A model generated the notes under the pieces. It made no database searches. It had not been told where the DNA came from and saw nothing but the letters and a program-made list of their open reading frames with translations. Shown here piece after piece: positions 22,341 to 34,710 of a stretch of DNA of 64,000 nt (its first letter is position 1; each line of letters starts with the position of its first letter). Source of the stretch: Paragorgia papillata (taxonomy: Eukaryota; Cnidaria; Anthozoa; Scleralcyonacea; Coralliidae); NCBI GenBank assembly GCA_035771165.1, contig JAWNZC010000296.1, positions 706,001 to 770,000 on the forward strand, given 5' to 3'. A program made the position numbers and the translations under genes.

Positions 22341-23046
22341 ATCTTGGCAGAACCCAAGTGATAGAATTTTCACTAAGCTAGGAGTAGGTAATGGTATATA
22401 ACTTACTTTGAATATTATATTATAGACCATATTCAGGTCTTATTTAGTGTGTAATACAGTACTATAGTATTGACTGTTTCCTGGTAAATACGTACATCTA
22501 CTGTCTTCCTTTTTTTAATATACCAAACCAGGGTTGGGATATACATTTTACTTGGAGACAATTTGGAGTAAAAAAAATTGTAGAGAAATAAGTATAAATA
22601 ATTTAGTATTGTAAAAAACTTGTAGTGGTAAAATAAAATTTAGATAAACTTCAAAGTGTACATTTGGTGTTGGGAAGCAAAGTCTGGGAACATGCTCCCT
22701 TGGATCATCAGCCTTCTGCAGTAACAAAAAATTATTCTCAGCAGTTTACCACCTTTTCACTTTGCTCTATCTAAACACTGCCTATGCAGCACTCTACTTG
22801 TTCACCTCAGAAGTGTAGCAGGCAGGGGGGGGTGGGGCAATTGCCCTCCCAAAATATTTGAAAAAGGAAAATTCAGGCACTTTCTGCTAGGAATTTCAGG
22901 CAATTTACAACTTAAAAATCAATATTTAACCCTAAATTTTTCGGGGGGAAATCTCTGCCCCCCCACAAAAAAACAAAAAACAAACAAAAAACAAAAACAA
23001 AAACAACACCCCACCCCCAAAACAAACAGAATTGGGCTGCTACACC

Positions 23047-23788
23047 CAGTGGTGTAGCCAAGGGGGGGTGCAGGGGGGCGTTTGTCCCCCCAATAGTCTC
23101 CAAGACCCATCTCGTGAAAAGTTTAAATCCGTGGAGAAACTTGTAGGGAAGGGTTCATTGTTTTAAGTCCGAGTGAGTAGACAATGACATTATACATATA
23201 ATTATATATAGCTAGCCTGCGCCGCAGACGACTAAACCCCGGGGTTTAGTCGTTTGCGGTGCAGGCTAATATATAGCAGGCATGCATATGCTATAAGTTA
23301 CAATAGTAAGAGTCTATACAAAATGCCTCCAACCTGTTTTTACATTTACAACTAAAGATATTCTGACGTGTATCATTCTATGTTCTGGTTTGATTTCAAC
23401 AAAATTATGTAATTTATGGCTTTCAGATTACTCTTCAATACACGACTTTCGAATCTCAACTGCGCATCAGCTTGACACGTTTTGAGTTGGGATAAAACTC
23501 ATTTCAGTTCATAACATCTAGCTGCATGAGGTCTCCATATAATTGAGTTTGGAAATTTAAATGCAATGCAAATGAATACTATCAGTCTTTGCCTGATGTT
23601 ATGAATTGAAATGAGTTTTATCCTGATTCAGAATTGAGATTCAAAAGTCGTGTATACTTGCCTAAAAATGCAGGAAATAGTGTTTCCGAGACCCTATAAA
23701 TTGAAGATTTTCCGGGGGGCATGGACCCCCCTAGGAGATCAAGGTTCTTGCCCCCCCCCCAAACCCAAGACCATGGCTACACCACTTG
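23047..23788. mobile_element. hAT-like MITE, 8-bp target duplication, with internal hairpin
   Basis: Starts CAGTGGTGTAGCCAAGG, ends GGCTACACCACTTG. Flanked by GCTACACC at 23039-23046 and 23789-23796. An almost perfect 59-bp palindrome (TAGCCTGCGCCGCAGACGAC and inverse around CCCCGGGG) sits at about 23213-23271, probably another nested palindrome. Confidence 0.8.
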
Positions 23789-23849
23789 GCTACACCTATC
23801 AGCCTACGGCTACCAATATTCTCATACGTTTCAAGTGGATCCCTTTATT

Positions 23850-23990
23850 TTTCATTCTGATGAACTGATGAAGGGCTTTGTTCATCAGTATTTTGTTATC
23901 AAAACTATTCTCGGCATTTTACCACCTTTTCACTTTGCTCTATCTAAAACACTACCAACGCAGCACTCTAGTCTACTTGTTTGCTTCACT
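23850..23990. repeat. Unit related to the 133-bp repeat R
   Basis: CTGATGAAGGGCTTTGTTCA ... CACTTTGCTCTATCTAAAAC matches the tandem units at 41520-42390; another inverted piece is at 49330-49425. Confidence 0.6.
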
Positions 23991-24005
23991 TGGCCAGTTG
24001 GCCTA

Positions 24006-25105
24006 TTATATTGCCCAGCCAACCTCGTTTCAATATATACATTAAAGGGCAATAGCACTAAAAATTAAGTTTGTCTAATTTGAAAGAACTCATAAAATTG
24101 TAATAGAAGATCCTTTACAACTTTTTCGTATCTCTCTTCGTTTTCAAGATATTTCAATTTGTTTGATATGTAAATGAGATGGTCTCTGACGTCAGGAGTG
24201 GGGTAAAATATTTTCACATGTAGCAAAACCAGTTATATCTCTAAGTTTGTTCAGCGAAATCATTTGAAACTGTGCACATAAAAACTCCTTGTGACGCTGA
24301 ACATTTCATGTTAGATATGTAAGTGATTTTGCTCTGTATGAAAATATTTTACCCCACTCCTGACGTCAGAGACCATCTCATTTACATATCAAACAAATTG
24401 AAATATCTTGAAAACGCAGAAAGATACGAAAAAGTTGTAAAGGATCTTCTATTACAATTTTATGAGTTCTTTCAAATTAGACAAACTTAATTTTTAATGC
24501 CAATCCCCTTTAATAGTGCGATTATTTATTGCGTATATTCGACTATCCAATTACGTACCTCCCTCTAAAGTGTACTGTTCTTCGCTTTTTTTCTTTTATA
24601 AAAGAAATACATCTTCCAGCTTCCAAGCTTCTTCATCCTTCTCGGATTTTTCCCGCCATGCACTGAATACAACTGATGAACATTTTCTGTGACGGCATTA
24701 TCACGAGCCAGCGGTTCCACGACGCAGCAAAATTTCACAAAAAATAAATAAATAAAAGTTATAAATTATATTGCCCAGCCAACCTAAACCTCGTATTAAT
24801 ATAAACGTTCTTCAGCCATTAATAGTGGAATGGATAGTCTAGAATAGATAGAACGCTTTTTTCGTGCTCTCCGAACTTCCCGCGTGCATCCATAACTCGA
24901 TGGAGCACGCCAAACCATGAACCATTTCTTAAATATACCTCACTCTAAAGTGTACTGCAGTTGTTTCACTTGTTTGCCTTTCAAAAAGAAATGCATCTTC
25001 GGCCTTGATCTCGAGGGCCTGCTTCTTAATAATTCATAATCCCAGATTTTCCCGGCCATGAATTATTTTCTGCGACGGCATTGTCACGAGCCAGCGGTAT
25101 GCGTT
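24006..25105. repeat. Tandem duplication upstream of the STAND gene, one copy carrying a TTAA MITE
   Basis: Block 24006-24730 and block about 24768-25105 share ATTGCCCAGCCAACCT, TAAAGTGTACTG, AAAGAAATRCATCTTC and GACGGCATTRTCACGAGCCA. The left copy is interrupted by the MITE at 24046-24509; the right copy has an intact CCATTAATAGTGG at the equivalent site. The right copy ends about 90 bp before the ATG at 25199, so it probably includes promoter or 5' UTR. Confidence 0.75.
24046..24509. mobile_element. TTAA-flanked MITE, family T, divergent copy
   Basis: 464 bp, TTAA on both sides (24042-24045, 24510-24513). Long arms share TTAAGTTTGTCT and TTTGAAAGAACTC with copies 5319-5850 and 45220-45738. 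The empty site lies in the neighbouring duplicate at about 24820-24830. Confidence 0.8.
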
Positions 25106-25198
25106 GCATAACAACCAAATTCGAAAACAACAACGATTTACGGGAAAATGAAGAATATAGCTTTGAACACTTCTTAAAATTCTTGCTAGATTTCCACG

Positions 25199-28100
25199 AT
25201 GCAGCGAAGTTTAACCTCGTTGCGTTACGAAATAGCTCGAAGAGAAGCCATTACACCATTTATTTGCTCAACATTCAAAGATTTTGCCGAAGAACGGGAC
25301 CATTTAGCCAACATAATCTTCCCGAAGCTCCAAGGTTTCTGCCAGGAACGTGGCACTCGATTTTCCCCGGTTGATTTACGTTGGAACGAGGAATCTTGTA
25401 GTTCAAACGGCTCGTTAGTGCTTCAACAGTGTTTGGACGACATAGAGCAGTGTTCGCCGTATTTTATTTGTCTGTTAGGGGAGAGATATGGAGTTCATAG
25501 ACCACCAGATTCTGTGGCACTGTCTGATGAGGGGATGGCAGGAACTGTAGAATGGTTGGAGAAAAACTTTGAAACGGCAGCGGCTTGTGGTAATGAGTGG
25601 TTATTGGAAGACGAAAATAAGTGAGTTTGGTTAAATATTTGATTTGTTAGAACTTAGTTTTATAGTTTATTGATATAATTAGGATGGTGATAATGATAAT
25701 GCAATGATGATATGTCATAATGATGATAATAATGGTGATGATTACGATGATGATGATTATATGATGATGATAATGATGTCATGATGATGATGTCATGATG
25801 ATAATGTCATGATGATATTGATGTCATAATGGTGATGATGACTGATGATAATGATGATCACAATGATGATGATGTCATAATGATGATGATTATGATGGTG
25901 ATGATTATGATGATGATAATTATGATGATGTCATGATGATGATAATTATGATGTCATGATGATGATAATAATTATGATGATGTCATGATGATGATAATTA
26001 TGATTATGTCATGATGATGATAATGATAATTATGATGATGTCATGATGATGATAATAATTATGATGATGTCATGATGATGATAATTATGATTATGTCATG
26101 ATGATGATAATTATGATGATGATAATTATGATGATGTCATGATGATGATAATTATGATGATGTCATGATGATGATAATTATGATGATGTCATGATGATGA
26201 TAATTATGATGATGTCATGATGATGATAATTATGATTATGTCATGATGATGATAATTATGATGATGATAATTATGATGATGTCATGATGATGATAATTAT
26301 GATGATGTCATGATGATGATAATGATAATTATGATGATGTCATGATGATGATAATAATTATGATGATGTCATGATGATGATAATTATGATTATGTCATGA
26401 TGATGATAATTATGATGATGTCATGATGATGATAATTATGATTATGTCATGATGATGATAATTATGATGATGTCATGATGATGATAATTATGATGATGTC
26501 ATGATGATGATAATTATGATTATGTCATGATGATGATAATTATGATGATGATAATTATGATGATGTCATGATGATGATAATTATGATGATGTCATGATGA
26601 TGATAATGATAATTATGATGATGTCATGATGATGATAATAATTATGATGATGTCATGATGATGATAATTATGATGATGATAATTATGATGATGTCATGAT
26701 GATGATAATTATGATTATGTCATGATGATGATAATTATGATGATGTCATGATGATGATAATTATGATGATGTCATGATGATAATTATGATGATGTCATGA
26801 TGATGATGATAATTATGATGTCATGATGATGATAATTATGATGATGTCATGATGATAATGATAATTATCATGATGATAATGTCATGATGATGATAATGAT
26901 GACGATGTCATGATGATAATATTGATGTCATGATGATGACTGATGATCTCAATGATGATGATATCATAATGATGTTGTAATGATGATGATGTTGTGATGA
27001 TGATGATGATGACAATGATGATCACAATGATGATGATGATGATGTCATGATGATAATGATGATCTAATGATGTCATCATGATGATGATGATGGCTGATGA
27101 TAATCATGATGATCACAATGATGATGATGTCATAATGATGATGATGTCATGATGATGATGATGATGATGGATGATGGTGATGATGGTTACAATGATGATG
27201 ATAATGATTATGATGATGATGTAATAATGTTGATGATGTCATAGTAATGATGATGATGATGATAATGATGATGGTGGTCATGTGATGATGATGATGATGA
27301 TGATGACCACAATGAAAATCATCATGATCATCATGTATTACTTAATTGAAAAAAAAAAAATGAGATTCGCACTTCTAATCAGTCATTAGGAGGTTTGCAG
27401 GTTCAATCCAGGTTTGGGGCTGAAAATATCCACCAAATGTCTGTTACTGCACGCTAATAATATATTAGAGGTAGATTTCTTCTGTAATGAACTTATTGTA
27501 TTACCATAATTCATTTTCCAGGCACTGCAGCATCACAGAACTTGAAATCATAAAAGCCTCGTTTCGGGAAAGGACAGATCACGGTTACTTCTACTTCCGT
27601 GACCCAGAACAAGTTCAAAAGCAAGGCATTGGTCAGGATGTCTCGCAAAAGGCTTTGCTTATGGAGATTTATGACAGTGAAAATGATTTTGCAGCAACAA
27701 AAATCAAAGAGTTGAAACAACAGATAATTGATACAGGTAAAAAAATTAGTCTTCAGGTTATTACGCCAAATGGCGCCCGTTGATTGGTTGCTGATAGATC
27801 CAAAAAATGGCGGGAAAATTTCATTTAGTATAGTGACAGTCAGATTACAATGGTCAAAATACAACTTAATGTCGATGTTCGTCTAAAAGTTTTTCAAAAG
27901 TCTCATAGTTATCAGATTTGCGTAGAGCAATCGGTAGTTGGTTGTAAACTTTTGCTCCCATGAAACGGAAAGACTTTCTAGGATATTCCGTTTTAATGTT
28001 AGGAAGTCTTAAGCCCCGCACAGACAACCAAGTTTTGCTTGACAAGTTTTTCCTTGACAAGTTTTATTTGTTCGTGTGTACGACACAAATTGACAAGTTT

Positions 28101-29592
28101 TTCCTTGACAAGGAGCCTTGTTCAAAAGCTGGTCATGCCAGCTTTTGAACAAGGAAAATTGTTCGTGTGTATAGTCGTCAAGGAAAACTTGACAAGATCA
28201 TCTCTGAAGCTTATTACGCGACCATTGCCGTCAAGGAAAACTTGTCCAACCGTACACACGAGCAATTATAAATTGTCAAGGAAAATGTTTGGGGAAAAAA
28301 TTGTTCATCGTACACACGAGCAAGGAAAGCTACCAAGGAACTTGTCAAGGAAAACTTGGTCGTCTGTGCGGGGCTTTAGAAGACAATCATTATTTCTTGT
28401 ACCTTTGTCATGTTGCAAGATGGTAAAATAATCTTTAAAAATCGGGAAAATAACGTTATCGAGGCATTTACGCACCACTTTACATGCACGTTTTACATTT
28501 GTGTTTAACTGATGTATTCAAAAGGTATTTAAATTTATGAAAAAAAACATTGAGATCAGTAAAAGATTTATATGCATCTTTTTTTTATCAGACCTTCCCG
28601 TTAAACACTTCAGGTCAGTAGAGGAACTTGGCAATTTGGTTTTAAAAGACTGGCTTTCGGTCCTAAATTCAATTTATCCTCCAATTGAGAAGCAAATATT
28701 TTACACGACATATGGCGAGGATTTCCGAGAATGGTCTTGTCACGAATCTTTTGCCGGAACTCGTCGGAAGGTGTTCGTGACAACGCGTCACATCCGAATG
28801 ACATACGACGTTCTTACGAGGCATGCGCGTTACTTAGCCGGACGTCTGGCTAGTAGGTCATCAAGTGGTTCGCTGAACAAGATCAACGAAGGCACGTTTC
28901 TGACGAGTGTCCTTGGCATGGAAACGTTTCCCATCAATTGTAGCAGTAGTAGGTAGGTCTAATGATTTTCATGCAGTTTCTGCTGGCTGGCTGGCTGATT
29001 GGTTGGTTAGTTGGCTAATTGTGTTTGGTTGGATCGATCCGTTGGTTGGTTGGTTGGTTGGTTGGTTGGTTGGTTGGTTGGTTGGTTGGTTGGTTGGTTG
29101 GTTGGTTGGTTGGTTGGGTGGCTAGTTGGTGGTTGATTGGTTGGCTAATTGTTTTTGATTGGATTTGTCGGTTAGTTGTTTGCTTGGGTGGCTGACTAGT
29201 TCATTGATTGATTGGTGGGCTCACTGGGCTGGTTAGTTGTTTGATTGATTGATGGGTTGGTTAGCTGGTTGATCGATTGATGGGTCATAGTTGGTTGGCT
29301 GACTGGTTTTGTTGATTAGTGAGTTGGTCGCTTAGTTGGTTAGTTGGCTAATTGTGTTTGGTTGGATCAGTTGGCTGGCTGGCTAGCTAGTTGGTTGGTT
29401 GATTCATGGTTGGTTGGTTGGTTGGTTGGTTGTCTAATTGTTTGGTTGGATTTGTCGGGTGGTTGCTTGGGTGGTTGGGTGGTTTGTTGGTTGTTGATTA
29501 TTGGGTGGGTTGATTAGTTGTCTGGTTGATTGGTTGGTTGATTCATGAGTTGCTGTTGGTTGTTGATTATTGGGTGCTGTCTGCTTGGTTGG

Positions 29593-29628
<36 letters not shown>

Positions 29629-29660
29629 GGGTGGATTGATTGATTGATTGATTGTGGGTG

Positions 29661-29695
<35 letters not shown>

Positions 29696-32600
29696 AGATG
29701 GGTTGGTTGGGTGGTTGGCCAGTTCTTTTCATTTCGTTCTTTTATTCATTAGGTGAACGTGGATGCGGAGTGACCGCTATCCTTGCCAACTGGGTTAAAA
29801 GATTCATTCAAGAAAACCCAAGAGCAGTTGTGATTTCCCACTACACAGAAAGTGGTCAGCGTGCAGCAGAAATAACATCGTTCATGAGAAGGTGCACCAG
29901 GGAACTGCGTTCCGAATTCCGGGGATCTAATGCCCCGACTGGAATGAATTTTCAGGATTTGACCGACTTCGAGAGCATCAGGGAAGCCTTTCACGCGTCG
30001 CTGTCTTTTGGACCATGTGTTCTAGTCCTCGATGGGCTTAGCCACCTTTCCTCTTGTCAAAGCATCCCTGCGCATGTGATCAAGCAGCTGGCCTGGTTAC
30101 CTAAAAATCTCCCTCCATCTTGTCGGATTGTCGTTTCAACTACTCGTTCAGACATCAGCTGCAAACACTTAACTGCCCGTTCCGATGTACACGTCATCGA
30201 CGTTCCACCGTTGCAAAGCAACGACGATAAATCGCGTGTACTTCTCGAGTGGCTCGGGAAACACGCGCGTTATCTCGACTCGCGGGATCAAGCCGCTATC
30301 CTCGCTGGGAAACTTAGTGGAGTTCCTTTATTTCATGTGGCTTTAGCGAACGAAATTCGACTATATGGCACCGCCAGCATTTCGGAGAAGCAGTTGGAAG
30401 TCTATACGCGTGCGCGAGATTTCTCGGATTTCTGGTCAGCGGTTATTCACCGTTGGTCACATGACTACAGCTGGTTGAAGCCAACTTTGGTGAAAAACGG
30501 ATTACCGATGAAAACGCAAGTTTCAAAAGATCGTTTGAACAACGGCTGGCTCCCGGACGCGCTTCGGCTTATCTCCGTGTCACGCGAAGGCCTGAGCTCC
30601 GACGAGCTGACGAGGATTCTCCGCGCGTTCGGATATAGTTGGAAGCACGAGATTTCCCCTGCGGCCTGGCGACTATTCACGTCGGCCGCGCGGCACGCTC
30701 TCTACGTCAGAGCCGACGGACTGCTGAGTTTCCAGCAAGCGAGCGTGCGCGAAGCTGTCGACTGTCTACTCCTGAACGGTCTGACGTCACCGTCTCATGT
30801 TAGGCACGTGACCGCGTTCGACAACCCCTGGGAAGTGCAGAAGTTCCAGTACCACTCCGTGCTCACGAACAGCTTCGCCGTCTTTCAGTGCGACGAGCGA
30901 TTGGTTGGCGAGTTGCCATGGCAATACAAAGCCGCAGGTGACGTGGAAGGACTGAAGAAGACTCTTTTGAAGCCCGAAGTCTTTGTGACAATGTTGTCGA
31001 ATCGACGCGATTTGCGAGCTGTGTCCGATTTCGTGCATTATTGGAAATTTTTGACCAAAAATGGACACGATCTAATTGGTACATACTGTGGCATGATAAC
31101 AGCAGCGGAGAACACCTTGACTACAGGGGACAGCGGGGATAGCCAGAAACTCGAAGACGTGAGTGTAGAGGAGAACCTCGGGATAGCGGACAGGATTATG
31201 AAGAAAAAACCAGACGCCAAATACACCGCCATCGAAGTCTCCTACCTGGCCAATTTGGTCGGGATCTACTTCATGAGTCTTCAAAAATTGGTGTCAGCGG
31301 AACTCATGATGCTAAACGCGTTCAAACTTGCCCGCAACGTGACGTCAATCGATGACGTGGACTTTTTGTGCGAAGTTCAAAGGTCGCTTGGGGATCTCTA
31401 TTACGAAGGGAAGTTTCTGGAAAAAGCCGCTCTTTTTTATGAAGGCGTGTTGAAAACGGCTCCGGAGGTTACTAGATATGTTAATACAGATAAGGTATCC
31501 AGACTCTGAGATATTTGAGAAAAATTTGGGCTTCGGGACCATTGCCTTATGACTTACGCGAATGGACCATTGATGCTGAAATGCATAATAACATGACTTG
31601 AGGGAAATTAGCGATTAAATTTCCCGCAGCCGAGGGAAGGTTTGTGGCCCGAGGACTTTTACAAATCTTCCCGAGGCAAAGGGGAAATTTAATCGCTAAT
31701 TTCCCGAAAAGTCATGTTATTAGTTTGTAATATTATGATCGCCGAGGAAAACTTTGAGAATCTTACCGACAGGAAATTTACACGGTTGATCAGAGAAGTT
31801 GCATCTAATTTTCCCGTGCATGTTGATGAGGGGAAATATATGCAAGCGGGAAATTTAGAAGAAGACAAAAGATTTCTTTGTCTTCTAATTTTCCCTCATC
31901 AACATGCACGGGAAAATTAGAAGAAGACAAAAGGATTTCTTTGTCTTCTAATTTTCCCTCATCAACATGCATGGGAAAATTAGAAGACAGAGGATAAATT
32001 TCCCTCTTGCATGAGCGATGAGGGAAATACGAGGTTTACATTCCCTTGGAGAACAAAAGAATCCGAGGCGATCATGGTATTATTGAGGGTAAAATATGAC
32101 ATAATACCATGATCGCCTCGGATTCTTTTGTTCTCCGAGGGAATGTAAACCTCGTATTTCCCTCATTGCTCATGCAAGAGGGAAATTTTTCCTTTGTCTT
32201 CTAATTTTCCCGTGCATGTTGATGAGGGGAAATTAGAAGACAAAGAAATCCTTTGTCTTCTTCTACAGTGTGTATCAAAAAAATTCGAACCCTTAGAAAA
32301 TGAATTAGCATTCTTTTCAAACAACCTATTGTAGTAGTTTGAAAGCCCTAAGCACTTCGCTGAACCCACAGATGCGTAAAACACACGGTCTTATACACCT
32401 GGGAAATTAAGATAACTTGAAGTGTATGCATGGTGAAAGTATTTAAAAGCTTTTTCGCTTCGTTTAACTTATGTGCTGATTAATTTATAACGCAGCGCTT
32501 TTAGGGTTTTCAAACTACTACAATAGGTTGTTTGAAAAGAATGCTAATTCATTTTCTAAGGGTTCGAATTTTTTTGATACACACTGTAAATTTCTCGCTT

Positions 32601-33782
32601 GCATATATTTTCCCTCATCAACATGCACGGGAAAATTAGATGCAACTTCTCTGATCAACCGTGTAAATTTCCTGTTGGTAAGATTCTCAAAGTTTTCCTC
32701 GACGATCATAGTATTACAAAGTGATAACATGACTTTTCGGGAAATTAGCGATTAAATTTCCCCTTTGCCTCGGGAAGATTTGTTTGTTTTTCACAAACCT
32801 TCCCTCGGCTGCGGGGAAATTTAATCGCTAATTTCTCTCAAGTCATGTTATTACTTATAAGTATTTTAGATACTAATAAAGCAATGGCCTTCACCCCTTG
32901 ATGGAACTAGTTAGTAGAATTAACTGGGGAAACTATGGTGTTGATTTTGCGGAGGGAGGGAAACCAGAGAACCCGGTGAAAATCCCTCGAGGCACTGGGG
33001 AGAACCAACAACTCTACTCACATGAAGCCAATGTGGTCACCCATCCGAGTACTAACCCCATTCAACCGGGCTTAGCTTCAGCGGTGATGCCTCCCCGATG
33101 CATAGTTGTCATTTGCTACGTTGTAAGGCATTGTTACCGGAGCACAAATTTTCTCCCAAAACGAACTACCCGTAGCAAAATTTGATAGTTAATCAAATAT
33201 GCTGTATGCTGTTCTGTAGGTTGGATTCTTAGCCCTACAAGCTCACGTACACACTCGACTAGCAGCTATTTCAGTTCGTCAGATGCTGAGATCTTTGGAG
33301 CTCTACTCCATTCCCATCTTGGTCGACCAGCCTAACGGGAACCCAGACGACAATCAAAGCAAGAGTAAAGATGCCTTGGTTCTTGTTCCGAAAGTGGGTG
33401 ATATAGTGAATGAGGCATTAAGACTAACGCAACTTGCCAAACTGGAAGAAGGTAAAGTGATTGTTTAGTGTTGTTGTTGTTGTTGGTAGTGGTGTTGTTG
33501 TCGATGTTGTTGCTGTTAGTGGTCGTGATGTTGTTGATGTTTGTGGTAGTTGTGGTAGGTATTGTTGGTGTTGGTGTTGTTGGTGTTCGTGGTGTTGTTG
33601 GTGTTCGTGGTGTTGTTGATGATGTTGGTGTTGGTGGTAGTGGTGTTTTCGTTATGATGGTATTGTTGTTGGTGGTGGTGGTGATAGTGGTGGTGTTGTT
33701 GTTGTTGTTGTTCGTGGTGGTGGTGATAGTGGTGTTGGTGTTGTTGTTGTTGTTGTTGTTGTTGATGATGATGATGTTGATG

Positions 33783-33814
<32 letters not shown>

Positions 33815-34654
33815 GGTGGTGTTGTTGGTATTGTTGTTGTTGTTGTTGTTGTTTTGGGTAGTAGTGGTATTTTTGTTGTGATGGTATTGATGTTGTTGTT
33901 GTTGGTGGTGATAGTGTTGTTGTTGTTGTTGTTATTGTTATTGGTGGTGGTGGTAGTGGTCGTGGTAGTGTTGTTGTTGTTGGTGGTGGTGGTGGTAGTA
34001 GTGGTGTTTTTGTTGTGATGGTATTGTTGCTGGTAGTGTTCTTGTTAACGTTGTTGTTGTTGTTGGTGGTGGTGGTGTTGGTGTTCTTGTTGTTGTTGGT
34101 GGTGGTGGTGGTCGTGGTAGTGTTGGTGGTGGTGGTGATGGTAGTGGTGTTGCTGGCTGTTTTTTTTCTTCCCAGTTTTCCTGGTTTCTCTCTTTACATT
34201 ATATTCTTCTACGAAGTGCTTTTTCTCACCAATTCCAAGCATGATCAAACATTTATATTTCTTCTACTCTCCTAATAGGCAAAGCGTCGTTGTACCACAC
34301 TATGGCTTTACTCGCTTTCTGCGAGAAGCGCTACGATGAAGCGGACATATTGTTAAACAGAGCGCTTGACGAGATGGAAAGATGGTATGGTCCATCACAC
34401 CCTGCGGTCGCTGTGGTCCTTCATGATTTGGCTAGGTACCATTCCCATTCTGAGTGCGAAGCGGATGACGTCATCCGAATCGAGAAGATTTATCGTCGTG
34501 TGTTAAAAGTCCGCGAGACCAAACTTGGTAGATCTCATTTGGATGTTTCAGAGACCCTGGTTGACCTAGGTAGGGCCAAACTTACATCTTGCTGTGTGGT
34601 GGTATATGTTAATTACTCGCGCTATCTATGGTAGGCCGAGTCTAGGTTTCCGCT

Positions 34655-34710
<56 letters not shown>

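Noticed and set aside
25081..25374. Alternative frame starting at 25081 over the DUF4062 exon
   Set aside because: The +2 frame from 25199 carries unmistakable DUF4062 motifs and splices in phase to exon 2; the other frame does not.
27364..27440. tRNA gene suggested by GGTTCAATCC
   Set aside because: No A-box or cloverleaf can be drawn. At most a tRNA-like SINE relic.
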